This document shows positions 1 to 8,136 of a stretch of DNA of 64,000 nucleotides, piece by piece (within the stretch, counting starts at the first letter, position 1; each line of letters opens with the position of its first letter). The translations under genes and the position numbers were made by a program. The stretch lies in contig DEYL01000002.1 of NCBI GenBank assembly GCA_002364535.1, positions 1-64,000 of the forward strand, read 5' to 3'. The notes below the pieces were generated by a model. That model searched no databases and was not told the DNA's origin. It was given only the letters and a program-made list of their open reading frames with translations. The stretch is from Flavobacteriaceae bacterium UBA3159. Lineage in GTDB: Bacteria; Bacteroidota; Bacteroidia; Flavobacteriales; Flavobacteriaceae.

Positions 1-41
1 TGAAGCCTTATAATTGTTTGGTAGACACTAGTTGAACTTTG

Positions 42-115
42 CTCCCCCTCTTGGACTCGAACCTAGGACCCTCTGATTAACAGTCAGATGCTCTAACCAA
101 CTGAGCTAAGGAGGA
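42..115 (-). tRNA. tRNA-Asn (anticodon GTT)
   Basis: Read on the minus strand this folds as a complete 74-nt cloverleaf. The acceptor stem pairs TCCTCCT with AGGGGGA (one T-G wobble), the D stem pairs GCTC with GAGC, and the anticodon stem pairs TCTGA with TCAGA around a loop carrying GTT. The T arm contains TTCGAGT, but its stem (CTAGG/CCAAG) has a central A-A mismatch, so the gene may be slightly degenerate. The 3' CCA is not encoded. A recombinase relic lies on its 5' side, which is not the usual arrangement for insertion into the 3' end of a tRNA. Confidence 0.93.
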
Positions 116-233
116 ATTAGTCCGCAAATATAAAACTATCCCCTTTAAATATTGAATTTTTTTTAGATATAAATTTTAGAGAAGCTTATTACGCTCATGG
201 CAAAAATGAAAAAAATGCCAAATACGTGCCAAC

Positions 234-845
234 ATGAGTATCACTTATCCTAAAGTTTGCCAATCGATTCATGGCAAATACTACATCGACTTTGTTTTAA
301 ATAACAAAAGATACCGCCTCAAGAAAGGTAATAAAATCAAGCTTAAACTAAACCCTAATTCATTCCCTGATAAGCAACGCAGGAGGCAAGCTGAACTATT
401 AGCTAAGAAGGTCTATGACCATGTCGTATCTAACAACTACTCCTTTGATAAGGATAGCCGTTCCTGTGAATTGGCACTCTTTGATAGGCTGATTGAAAGT
501 AAGCTTAGCGAGAACCTCTCAGACCATTATAGGAAGACCCTCAAGGAGCTCTCAGAGAAACTTAGAGAGCAAGTTTTAATCAATAATACCATCCCTATTG
601 AATTTAACGAGGACTACTTTAAGACACTTTGGAGTAGATTTAAAAAGCAATCAAAACTCATTAATAGAGACAATACTATCTTCTCCTTTAGGCACTCTGG
701 AGCAATAGATATATTCAAAAGGACAGGAAGTATAACCAAGCTACAAAAGGCAATGGGGCATTCATCTATAAATGTTAGTTTGACTTATCTAAGAGGCTTA
801 GAAGTACCAGAGCTTACTGAGGGAGATATGCCTGAATTGAATTAA
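234..845 (+). pseudogene. Tyrosine recombinase (integrase) with internal deletion
   Basis: The last 54 residues match the C-terminal catalytic part of phage-type tyrosine recombinases: Arg153 in FSFRHSG, His176 in AMGHSS and the nucleophile Tyr185 in LTYLRGLEV. The N-terminal part resembles the DNA-binding arm and core-binding region. At 203 residues it is far shorter than the usual 300-400. The central segment that should hold the first catalytic Arg (LRP/LRxxE-type motif) and the catalytic Lys is missing, as if the two ends were joined in frame. The open frame is intact but the product is very unlikely to recombine DNA. Its stop overlaps the stop of the convergent cyclase gene. It marks an old mobile element next to tRNA-Asn. 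The ATG at 234 is the first one in frame. Confidence 0.8.
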
Positions 846-1801
846 AAAAGAGCAATTACATTTACAGGAGACCCTGTTCCTTTATCAATTTTCAAGGGTT
901 GTACTGATACTACAAACTCCCATTTGGAGAATAGTACAGCTTTTTTTGATAGCTGTTCAAGATTCAAATTATCGAGTAGAGGCATTCCCATAGCAACGAT
1001 TGATAATTTATGGATTGGACTACCCTCCTCTTCAATTAGAGGGGGATTACTATCATTTGTTCCATCTGAGCCCAATACAGATATCTTCCTTTTATCAAGT
1101 AATTGCATTACATTGTAGTGTAATCCAGTACTTTTGACAAGAAAATTCCATTCTCCTGTAATCTCTTTTTGTTTCCAACGCCCTGTTCTTATCAAAAGAA
1201 TATCTCCTCTTTCAATTTCAATATTAAATTTATTTTCAAAATCAATGATATCTTGTGAAGTGATTTTGTAACCTGCTTCAATAAACTCTTTTTCTTTTAA
1301 AAGCGGCAGGTCAATTAATATTCCTTTAGTGATAATACCATTTTTAAAATTTTCAATACCAAGTTCATTTGGACTTTTTTGTTGGTTATAATAAAATCCA
1401 TTATGTGACAAATGATTTAAAGCATCAATATGAGAATGGGTGTGACCATGATATGAGATTGAAAAGTTATCCGTAACCCAATTATACCCTTTAAAATTTA
1501 ATTCATTAGTTTCATGAGAATAACTAGAGAGTTTATCTGAATTAAATTTATTGGTCGCCAATGAATCCTCAGTTATTTTAAATGATAATGAAACTGAAAC
1601 TCCCTTTTCGACAAATTTTAAAGATGATTTAACCTTTTCGTTTGTGATGTAGTTAATAGTTCCAAGTCTATCATTGAGACCCCATTTTCCAGTATTATCT
1701 AATTTTTTAAAAAGACTATCAAAAGATTGCTTTTCTTTTGAGAAAGATTGCCCAATGACCAATAAAGGGAAGATACCAAAAAGAAGTATTAGCTTTTTCA
1801 T
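842..1801 (-). CDS. Secreted cyclase-family (PF04199, kynurenine formamidase-like) metal hydrolase
   Basis: This 319-residue protein has an N-terminal signal peptide (MKKLILLFGIFPLLVIG) and the metal-binding signature of the putative cyclase family, HxTHxHID..NH, at residues 118-130. It also has the later conserved GDILLIRTG strand and SDGTNDSNPP segment. Family members hydrolyse amide or ester bonds using Zn or Mn; known substrates include N-formylkynurenine and isatin. The signal peptide places this one outside the cytoplasm. It follows the sulfatase gene by 5 bp, so the two are probably one transcript in a small-molecule or glycan catabolic block. The substrate is unknown. Codon use is strongly AT-rich, consistent with acquired DNA. 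Confidence 0.85.
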   Translation of the reverse strand: MKKLILLFGIFPLLVIGQSFSKEKQSFDSLFKKLDNTGKWGLNDRLGTINYITNEKVKSSLKFVEKGVSVSLSFKITEDSLATNKFNSDKLSSYSHETNELNFKGYNWVTDNFSISYHGHTHSHIDALNHLSHNGFYYNQQKSPNELGIENFKNGIITKGILIDLPLLKEKEFIEAGYKITSQDIIDFENKFNIEIERGDILLIRTGRWKQKEITGEWNFLVKSTGLHYNVMQLLDKRKISVLGSDGTNDSNPPLIEEEGSPIHKLSIVAMGMPLLDNLNLEQLSKKAVLFSKWEFVVSVQPLKIDKGTGSPVNVIALF

Positions 1802-1806
1802 TTTTA

Positions 1807-3381
1807 TTAATTAACATTGACTTTTTGACTGAATTTTTCCTCAAACAATTTAATTGGATTATAATTAGATTTGTTATAAAGTTTTTGTTGCCTAGGAATC
1901 CTACTGTATGGGTAGTAATCAAAAATCTCACCTTTACCTAGTATTCTGGGATCCTGATGCTCAATTAATTCAGTTTTTAGACTAAGCCATAGACTATCTT
2001 TAATTTCAGAATAAACTAAATTGCTTGCTAAATTAACAACACAATCGGGATCTTTAATGACATTATATAATTCTTCTTCAGGTCTTTTTCCAAAATTCAT
2101 GTCATAATAACCGGCTTTTTTTTTGTCATCTTTCAAGCTGATTAAGTGGCTTTTAGTAGGCGAGTTATCACAGTTCAATAATCCATATTCTGGGTTTCCT
2201 ACCGGCCACCGAGATGGAATAAAATTCTTAACATACAAATATTGGTCAGTTCTAATTGCCCTTACTGGATAAGAAACAGACAACTTATCTCCCTCGACTC
2301 TTCCTATATCGTGCCTCTCTTTTCCGAGAAGAGTATGGTTTCTACCTGGATCTATCCTCCCGTTTTTATCTGTAAGAAGTTGTTTTTTAAAACTTTTGCC
2401 TGTCATTTGATCTATGATTGGAATTCCTGTTAGGTCCAAAAGGGTAGGGGCAATGTCAGGAAAAGTAACAAAATCTGTTACTATTCTACCACTTTTTATT
2501 TTATTCTTCCAAACTACAATTAATGGGACACTAAAACCCTCCTCATAAATTTGACCCTTAACTCTTGGAAAAGGCATCCCGTGGTCAGATGTTACAATTA
2601 TAATAGTATTTTCTAAAAGATTATTATTCTTTAAATGTTCAACAGCCTCACCCACGTGTTTATCATACCACTCTACTTCAATATCATAATCTGCAATGTC
2701 TCCCACTACATCTGGGTGGTCAGGATAGAATTTGGGTACTTTAATTTTGGATGTATCCCTTTGTTGATTTTTCCATGAATCTTTTTCATATGATCTATGC
2801 GGCTCATGAGTTCCTAGCCAAAAACAAAATGGTTGATTTTTTGGAACTGCTTCTAAAAAATTACCAAAATTTGCTGAATAATTTTTTTTACTTATGCCAT
2901 CATATGGTCTGATTAATTTTTCACCCTCAAATAGATGTCCAGCTGGATTTAAATTAGTCTCTGAAATATCTAGTCCTTTATATACACCAGGGCCCCAGCC
3001 TTTTCCAGTGTAACCAATAAAATAACCCTTTTCTTCTAGTATAAATGGATAATATTTCCATTTTTCACTTAGATAAGGCCTATGGTTTGCAGCTTCCTCT
3101 AATTGCCATGAATATCTTCCAGTTAATATTGCAGCTCTGGCAGGGGAGCATTTTGGGTTATTATTGTATGCATTTGTAAAAAGAACTCCTTGCTCTGATA
3201 ATTCATCAATTGCTGGAGTATTTGCAGATTTTCCTCCATAAACACCAAAACTATTTTTCGAGGCATCATCTGCAATAATGAAAAGTATATTTGGTTTTTG
3301 ATTTACCTCATTTTGAGTGCAACCCAAATGGATCATAATTAGAATAAAACAAACTATAGTTGGATTGAAAATTAATGACAT
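1807..3381 (-). CDS. Sulfatase lipoprotein, heparan N-sulfatase-like (S1 family)
   Basis: Type I sulfatase of 524 residues. The lipobox HLGC (Cys21) predicts a lipoprotein. The metal-binding pair DD is at residues 38-39, and the formylglycine site CSPAR begins at Cys78, so activity needs a formylglycine-generating enzyme, which is not in this window. GTHEPHR (190-196) and TSDHG (264-268) complete the active site. The TSDHGMPFPR context resembles the sulfamidase/heparan N-sulfatase subgroup (S1_8-like). It should remove sulfate from a sulfated glycan or small sugar. It is co-directional with the cyclase and the sugar-porter genes. The exact substrate cannot be read from the sequence. Confidence 0.92.
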   Translation of the reverse strand: MSLIFNPTIVCFILIMIHLGCTQNEVNQKPNILFIIADDASKNSFGVYGGKSANTPAIDELSEQGVLFTNAYNNNPKCSPARAAILTGRYSWQLEEAANHRPYLSEKWKYYPFILEEKGYFIGYTGKGWGPGVYKGLDISETNLNPAGHLFEGEKLIRPYDGISKKNYSANFGNFLEAVPKNQPFCFWLGTHEPHRSYEKDSWKNQQRDTSKIKVPKFYPDHPDVVGDIADYDIEVEWYDKHVGEAVEHLKNNNLLENTIIIVTSDHGMPFPRVKGQIYEEGFSVPLIVVWKNKIKSGRIVTDFVTFPDIAPTLLDLTGIPIIDQMTGKSFKKQLLTDKNGRIDPGRNHTLLGKERHDIGRVEGDKLSVSYPVRAIRTDQYLYVKNFIPSRWPVGNPEYGLLNCDNSPTKSHLISLKDDKKKAGYYDMNFGKRPEEELYNVIKDPDCVVNLASNLVYSEIKDSLWLSLKTELIEHQDPRILGKGEIFDYYPYSRIPRQQKLYNKSNYNPIKLFEEKFSQKVNVN

Positions 3382-3623
3382 TTTTTTAAATTTTAGTTAA
3401 TGAGTCAATTTACAAAATCATTTGATTTGTCATATCTCATTTCTCTTTGCTAATAAATTAGGAGAGGATAGATTTGAAATGTTTCAGGTTGTCGGGTGGG
3501 GGTCAAGTTCAGCTTACTATTTCTGAAAAAATTAGCGACTAATACTCCCATTCAGGATACTCTTTTCAGATACAAATAAAGATCATCAATAGCACTTATT
3601 AATTTGTCACTAACGCTAATGTA

Positions 3624-5033
3624 CTATTTTGAATTCCAATTATTTTCAATCTCTTCCAAACTTTTTCCTCTTGTTTCAGGAACATATTGATAAAAGAAAA
3701 TTGTTGCTAGTAGGGTCATGGCCGCAAATGTAAAAAACCCGGCATTCATCCCAATTGTTGCCACATACCATGGAAAAATAAAGGCTGTAAGGAAATTTAT
3801 CCCCCAATTTGCAAAAGTCGCTATCGACATGGCACGTCCACGAATTCGGGTAGGGAAGATTTCACCAATTAAGACCCAAATTACCGCATTAATAGAGATT
3901 GCAAGGCTTGCCATATAAATAGCCAACATTACTAAAATCCAAATACCCGAAGTTTGTCCGGTAGAAAATTGGATAGCGATTATTAGTAATGAAATAAATA
4001 CAGCTGCCATACCCCAAATAAGTAGAGGGCGACGTCCCCAACTATCGATTTTCCATAGGGCTATAATTGTAAATAGCAGGTTTATAATTCCAATAGCAAC
4101 TTGAAATTGAAGTGCACTATCAAGCTGAAATCCTGCATTTTCTAAAATTGTAGGTCCATAATATACAATAATATTTACACCTGTAAACTGACCAAATACC
4201 GATAAACCAACGCCAACAATTAAAGCAAGTCGCAAACCTGGTTTAAAAAGTTCCTTTACTTTTCCGTTTACCTGGAGCGCTGTTTGGTGAATCTGGTTTA
4301 ATTCATTTTTAGCAACTGCAAGTCCACTTATCCTTGATAAAACTGTATACCCCTTTTGGGAATATCCGTTTTTTATCAACCAACGAGGACTTTCTGGAAT
4401 TAGAAACAATAACATAATAAATAATCCAGAAGGCAGCATCTCTGAGCCAAACATAGCACGCCAAACCTCAGTATTTATTATTTTATGCAAAAATCCTGTT
4501 CCTTGAAAGATTTCGGGACTTTCCTTGGAAATCTCCAATAAAATCCAGTTCGAAAAATAAGCCAACAATATTCCGATTACTATGGAAAGCTGATATAAGG
4601 CAACGAGCCTGCCTCTAGTTTTGGGAGGTGCAACTTCCGAAATATACATCGGTGCCAATACCGATACCATCCCAACACCAAAGCCCCCAACTAGTCTGGC
4701 ACAAATAAGTACGATAAAATTTTGTGGAATAGCCGAGCCAAAAGCAGAAACAAAAAACAGCATGGCAGCGAACATTAAAATAGGCTTTCTCCCGTATTTG
4801 TCACTCAAAATTCCCGCAATGGCTGCTCCGGCAATGGCTCCAACCAGTGCTGAACTGGTAAACCACCCCACTTGAATTTTATTAAGTAAGAAATAGCTTT
4901 CAACAAAACTAAAGGTACCTGAAATTACCGCTGTATCGAAACCAAAAAGAACACCTCCTAGTGAGGCTACAAAACAAATTAATGCTAAAAACCGCTTGTC
5001 TCCCTTTTCTGAATAAACGCCCATAGGATCCAT
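3624..5033 (-). CDS. Sugar-porter family MFS transporter (XylE-like)
   Basis: This 469-residue inner-membrane protein has the hallmarks of the MFS sugar porter family: GxxxDKYGRKP after helix 2 (GRKP at 81-84), PESPRWL before the central loop, a RGR motif in the second half, and the C-terminal PETRGKSLEEIE signature. About 12 hydrophobic helices are visible. It is predicted to import a monosaccharide by proton symport. It lies upstream of the sulfatase and cyclase on the same strand with a 242-bp gap, so it may take up the sugar freed by desulfation. ATG at 5033 is used; a second in-frame ATG three codons later is also possible. Confidence 0.93.
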   Translation of the reverse strand: MDPMGVYSEKGDKRFLALICFVASLGGVLFGFDTAVISGTFSFVESYFLLNKIQVGWFTSSALVGAIAGAAIAGILSDKYGRKPILMFAAMLFFVSAFGSAIPQNFIVLICARLVGGFGVGMVSVLAPMYISEVAPPKTRGRLVALYQLSIVIGILLAYFSNWILLEISKESPEIFQGTGFLHKIINTEVWRAMFGSEMLPSGLFIMLLFLIPESPRWLIKNGYSQKGYTVLSRISGLAVAKNELNQIHQTALQVNGKVKELFKPGLRLALIVGVGLSVFGQFTGVNIIVYYGPTILENAGFQLDSALQFQVAIGIINLLFTIIALWKIDSWGRRPLLIWGMAAVFISLLIIAIQFSTGQTSGIWILVMLAIYMASLAISINAVIWVLIGEIFPTRIRGRAMSIATFANWGINFLTAFIFPWYVATIGMNAGFFTFAAMTLLATIFFYQYVPETRGKSLEEIENNWNSK

Positions 5034-5121
5034 AACTTATCTTTTGTATGAGCAAAAGAAACTATTAGGACTATCAGAAAAAGGAAACATTATCTTTCTC
5101 ATTAATTGTATTAATTTATGT

Positions 5122-5301
5122 TTAGATGATTTCAAATTTTACTGCTGTGTACATTACTACTAAACCAAGACCAAAGCAAACTAGACCGTAAGCAGTAATT
5201 CCAAAATTTTTAATGATATAAAGGTCAATTAAAAAAGTAAAATTAACTTTATCTAATCCTCTTTTTTTTATGTTAATTTCTTCCATTTGATTAATTTTCA
5301 T
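5122..5301 (-). CDS. Small membrane protein, 59 residues
   Basis: A minus-strand reading frame from ATG (complement of 5299-5301) to TAA (complement of 5122-5124) encodes 59 residues. A charged N-terminus (MKINQMEEINIKKRG) is followed by two hydrophobic segments, roughly residues 21-32 and 35-53, with a Gly-rich GLVCFGLGLVVMY helix. It starts about 60 bp after the terminator of the preceding gene and ends 88 bp before the MFS gene, so it could be the first gene of the transporter-sulfatase-cyclase transcript. I do not recognise the family. It could be a small transporter-associated subunit or a chance frame; its length, helix content and position favour a real gene. Confidence 0.5.
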   Translation of the reverse strand: MKINQMEEINIKKRGLDKVNFTFLIDLYIIKNFGITAYGLVCFGLGLVVMYTAVKFEII

Positions 5302-5320
5302 TTAATAATTTACAATATTT

Positions 5321-5362
5321 AATTTAGAGCCCAAATTCAATGAAGAGGATATGCCTGAGTTA
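5321..5362 (+). pseudogene. Relic of the 3' end of a second tyrosine recombinase
   Basis: In the plus-strand frame ending at 5362 the translation is NLEPKFNEEDMPEL. It mirrors the C-terminus of the recombinase at 234-845 (GLEVPELTEGDMPELN), sharing LE, an acidic residue and DMPEL. DNA similarity is strongest over GATATGCCTGA. Nothing upstream in frame looks like recombinase, so only the tail survives. It sits just before a terminator hairpin. If real, the sulfatase-cyclase-transporter block is bracketed by two recombinase ends. Confidence 0.45.
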
Positions 5363-5390
5363 AAAAAAAAGACCCTCCACTTGGGAGGGT
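5362..5390 (-). terminator. Rho-independent terminator
   Basis: ACCCTCC (5372-5378) pairs with GGAGGGT (5384-5390) around a 5-nt loop. Read on the minus strand the hairpin is followed by a run of T (complement of the A-run at 5362-5370). It lies about 50 bp downstream of the secreted protein gene ending at 5440 and should end that transcript. The plus-strand side has TATAAATTTTT, so it may act both ways. Confidence 0.8.
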
Positions 5391-5439
5391 ATAAATTTTT
5401 ACTTTTTGTAATATTAGAAATTAAGTTAACATCTTCATT

Positions 5440-6231
5440 TTATTTCTGTAGAATGTCTATAACTTCTAATTTTACATTTCCAGAGACAATTCTTGATTCA
5501 CCAGTTAATTTCCACATCTTGTCATAGACGAATTTATTTCCAAATTTTTTAATCAAACTATCACTATTCCACTCAAATGAAACACTCTTAACAGGAACTC
5601 TCCATGTAAAATGAGTTACATCTTTCAATGCATAATCATTTGAACTGTTTACTTTAGTAAATCCCCATAATTTTAAGTTACCATTATCTACATTGTATTG
5701 CATTACTTCTTTAGCGAAAAAGTTCTCATATTTTTCATATTCTTCGTTCTGTTGACTCATTGCATCTAAGAATATTTTATCCCCTATCTCAAGAGAAGCA
5801 GAGGTTGATGTTCCTCCTAAAGGTTCAATATAGTAACTATGAACTCCTTTTTGTGTTTTTAATTTTAAAGTTTTATTCATTTCTTTTGATGTCATTTTTC
5901 CTTTCAGTCTTTTCCTAACCAATTTTCTAAATTTCTCTCCTGTCATATCCTCCCAAATAGATTTAGCAACCTCCTCTGATGGAAAAGTATTTACTGTTAC
6001 ATAAGTAGCACCTTTTGCAAGACCACCCTTATTTTCATTAACCTTTAATAATGTCCATCTTATCATCGTACCATCCTCAATATTCTTTTCATGAAATTCT
6101 CTCCATATTTGTTCAAGTTTAAGATAATCACTTTCCATACCATCATTAATAATATGGAAGTCAACAGAGGATACAACTTGTGAAAACGAGACATAAGGAA
6201 TTAAAATTAGAGTAACTAGTATTTTTTTCAT
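5440..6231 (-). CDS. Secreted protein of unknown function, 263 residues
   Basis: The N-terminus MKKILVTLILIPYVSFSQ is a clear signal peptide ending before Q18. The mature part is rich in charged residues. It has two similar halves, each beginning with a helix-rich stretch containing Trp (DYLKLEQIWREFHEKN and EKYENFFAKEVMQYN) followed by a strand with W-x-L/F-x-KVN (IRWTLLKVN and LKLWGFTKVN). This suggests an internally duplicated alpha/beta fold, perhaps of the dimeric alpha/beta-barrel kind. No catalytic motif is recognised. It is followed by a good terminator and appears monocistronic. Base composition is very AT-rich, like the island to its left. Confidence 0.75.
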   Translation of the reverse strand: MKKILVTLILIPYVSFSQVVSSVDFHIINDGMESDYLKLEQIWREFHEKNIEDGTMIRWTLLKVNENKGGLAKGATYVTVNTFPSEEVAKSIWEDMTGEKFRKLVRKRLKGKMTSKEMNKTLKLKTQKGVHSYYIEPLGGTSTSASLEIGDKIFLDAMSQQNEEYEKYENFFAKEVMQYNVDNGNLKLWGFTKVNSSNDYALKDVTHFTWRVPVKSVSFEWNSDSLIKKFGNKFVYDKMWKLTGESRIVSGNVKLEVIDILQK

Positions 6232-6362
6232 TTCAAATAATTTATGATTAGTTTCTAAATGTATTAAGGCTAGTTTTAAAAAGCAAGTAAACTACTATAA
6301 CCATTTACAAAAATCAGAGGGCTAATTCTATTATTTGATGAGCATTCAAAATATTCAGGCAT

Positions 6363-6400
6363 CGAGGCGTTAAGTCTTTTATTAGGACCTCGACTTTTTA
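6363..6400 (+). terminator. Possible terminator hairpin
   Basis: TCGAGG (near 6363) pairs with CCTCGA (near 6390), followed on the plus strand by CTTTTTATT. The loop is long (about 20 nt) and no plus-strand gene ends just upstream. It may be a leftover of removed DNA or a weak end signal for the minus-strand gene ending at 6409. Confidence 0.3.
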
Positions 6401-6408
6401 TTAAACTT

Positions 6409-7065
6409 CTAAAATGCAATTCCAAAACCAATATTACCAACTAACATTCCACTTTTCGAAACTCCATTAATTCCAGGGATGTCCTCGCTAGCGAGCTCCG
6501 TATGGTTGGGATCGGAATTGTCTGTGGCCCTAAAGGTCACAGCCTTTGGTAAATTACCAAATCCATATCCCATTTCAATTCTGAAGTAAAAAATACCGCC
6601 TGTTTTCAGTCCCAGTCTAAGATTAGTCGTTCTCAGATCCACTTCCCCATTCCCAAAACCTCTGGAGCCATTCTTCAAAGTAATGTTTATAAAATTTGCA
6701 TTATAACTCAGATTGGAGTGACTCACTCCCACATAAAGTCCTTTCCCTTTTTCTTTGATGAAGTAGGATATACCCCATTCAGAAAAACGAAACTCGGCTT
6801 CCTTATTGTAATCCACATAGGAATATTGAGAGTAATCGAAGTAGGGCGCAAAGTGATTGTCAAAAAATGGCAGGGTATATTGTACGCCAACAACAACCAT
6901 GTAGGGAAAGCCAAACTTTAAACCCCCTGAAACTCTTTTGATGTCATTTTCAACGGACAATGAGTCTTTTTCTAGGGGATAAGCCACAAACTCGAACTCC
7001 TCTTTATTGTTACTAAGTCCGAATAGTGGAACAATCAAAAAAAGGAAAAATCCTTTTTTCATCAC
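6409..7065 (-). CDS. Predicted outer-membrane beta-barrel protein, 218 residues
   Basis: A signal peptide (MMKKGFFLFLIVPLFGLS) is followed by alternating aromatic/hydrophobic beta strands (LKFGFPYMVVVGVQYTL, EWGISYFI, GLYVGVSHSNLSYN, NLRLGLKTGGIFYFRIEMGYGFG). The C-terminus GMLVGNIGFGIAF ends in Phe, as is usual for outer-membrane barrels. No enzymatic motif is seen. The size suits an 8- to 10-strand barrel. The gene stands alone, with about 390 bp of noncoding DNA upstream. Function unknown. Confidence 0.75.
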   Translation of the reverse strand: MMKKGFFLFLIVPLFGLSNNKEEFEFVAYPLEKDSLSVENDIKRVSGGLKFGFPYMVVVGVQYTLPFFDNHFAPYFDYSQYSYVDYNKEAEFRFSEWGISYFIKEKGKGLYVGVSHSNLSYNANFINITLKNGSRGFGNGEVDLRTTNLRLGLKTGGIFYFRIEMGYGFGNLPKAVTFRATDNSDPNHTELASEDIPGINGVSKSGMLVGNIGFGIAF

Positions 7066-7247
7066 AATTTTTGATTACAATATATAAAATTCACAAAAAT
7101 CAAGTGCTGTTCTGTTGATAGGGAGGGGAATGGATTATTGATAAAGATTATGATTGTATAAATTAAAATAATTAATTCACAATGACTTATAAATGATTAT
7201 ATATTAATATTGTATATAAAAAATTTGTTTATACAATAGTTTGTTTT

Positions 7248-7350
7248 AAAAACTTGATTTCCTTCGCCCTACCACAGTCGGATTAGTTTTTTCGTTTGAT
7301 TTGTTATGGTTATTTGTTTTGAGTGGTAGGGCTAAAGGAATCAAACTTTT
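7248..7350. repeat. Long imperfect inverted repeat (28-nt arms, 47-nt spacer)
   Basis: The left arm (7248-7275), ending CGCCCTACCAC, is the near-complement of the right arm (7323-7350), beginning GTGGTAGGGC. About 23 of 28 positions pair. The spacer is T-rich. It could be a structured RNA, a small non-autonomous element or a long terminator-like hairpin. Both arms are flanked by A/T runs. Confidence 0.7.
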
Positions 7351-7406
7351 ATAACACCTTTATAAATGAATTGATCTATAAATCCCTTTTTTACAAAATC
7401 TAGGTC

Positions 7407-7430
7407 TAAAACCCCCACAAGTGGTAGGGT
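7407..7430 (-). terminator. Rho-independent terminator
   Basis: On the minus strand CCCTACCAC and GTGGGGG pair with a bulge and a 2-nt loop and are followed by TTTTA. It sits about 25 bp past the stop of the membrane protein gene at 7456. Confidence 0.6.
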
Positions 7431-7455
7431 TCACAACCTTAATTTGTTACTAAAA

Positions 7456-7914
7456 TCATTTTTGGGTAATTTCTATTTTATCAGTCAAAACAAGATAAAT
7501 CGGTACAAGAGGTAGTATAGCTAAGATGATGTGAAAGTATTGGGCAACATCAGGAACATCACTAACCCTTACAATATAGATGCCAAATAAATTAATCAAA
7601 CTCAAGCAGACATATATTTTTACTGCCGCAGACTTTGCTACTTTACTTCCATCATATGGCAGTTTATTCGGTATGGCCAAAGAAATTTGGATCAACCACA
7701 TAAATGCAGCAGCCAAATGAATGGGTGCCGGATCCTTTGCAAAAAAACTAAATTCGGAGGCCACGACAACCAAGCCGAAGAGAAAATATCCCAAGTTGAA
7801 AAACACTCGATTTCTTTTTAACAGTCCATAGAGCGAAATAAGCACGCAAACAGAGGCAATAATAATTTGTGGTAACATAGAAATTGATTTTTGGTTTATT
7901 ACATTAATATACAA
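7456..7914 (-). CDS. Four-helix inner-membrane protein, unknown function
   Basis: The frame gives 152 residues. The second Met (residue 13, MLPQIIIASVCV) is the likelier start and yields about 140. Four hydrophobic segments are visible: IIIASVCVLISLYGLL, LGYFLFGLVVVASEF, VKIYVCLSLINLFGIYIV and IILAILPLVPIYLVL. The loop AKDPAPIHLAAAFMWLIQ may be amphipathic or a fifth helix. No known transporter or enzyme motif is recognised. The gene is monocistronic with its own terminator and lies back-to-back with the TRAP transporter operon. Confidence 0.65.
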   Translation of the reverse strand: MYINVINQKSISMLPQIIIASVCVLISLYGLLKRNRVFFNLGYFLFGLVVVASEFSFFAKDPAPIHLAAAFMWLIQISLAIPNKLPYDGSKVAKSAAVKIYVCLSLINLFGIYIVRVSDVPDVAQYFHIILAILPLVPIYLVLTDKIEITQK

Positions 7915-8136
7915 AATTAAAATGGTAAGTTCCTATGCGCTCAGTCCCAATTCCGGTCACCTCAATTTATGATCATAAAGTATTGATCAAAGAGCGGAGC
8001 CCCTTGTTTTTTTAACACTAATTCCTTTCAAATTAGATCATTGTTTTTTCCAAACAATAAAACTGAAAAAATCTTCCTATTTTAGATTCAATAGTATTGA
8101 CTTTTTTTCAACAAAGCATTAAAAACTAAAATAGAA

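Larger units (their letters stand above)
7066..7455. other. Noncoding interval with inverted-repeat structures
   Basis: No convincing gene is seen in this 390-bp stretch. It contains an AT-rich dyad (ATATTAATATTGTATATA near 7200), the long imperfect inverted repeat at 7248-7350 and the terminator hairpin at 7411-7430. The motif GTGGTAGGG occurs on the plus strand at 7323 and 7421, and its complement CCCTACCAC ends at 7275. Confidence 0.7.

Noticed and set aside
1..845. Classical integration of an element into the tRNA-Asn 3' end.
   Set aside because: The recombinase lies on the 5' side of the tRNA; the tRNA 3' end faces out of the window, and no duplicate 3' end is seen within it.
3552..3623. 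In-frame continuation after the MFS stop reads SVSDKLISAIDDLYLYLKRVS, similar to the end of some cytochrome c domains.
   Set aside because: Too short, no CxxCH nearby, and the MFS protein already ends normally.
6340..6375. Minus-strand translation NASMPEYF, faintly like a recombinase tail (DMPEL).
   Set aside because: Only three residues (MPE) match and there is no further similarity, so chance is likely.
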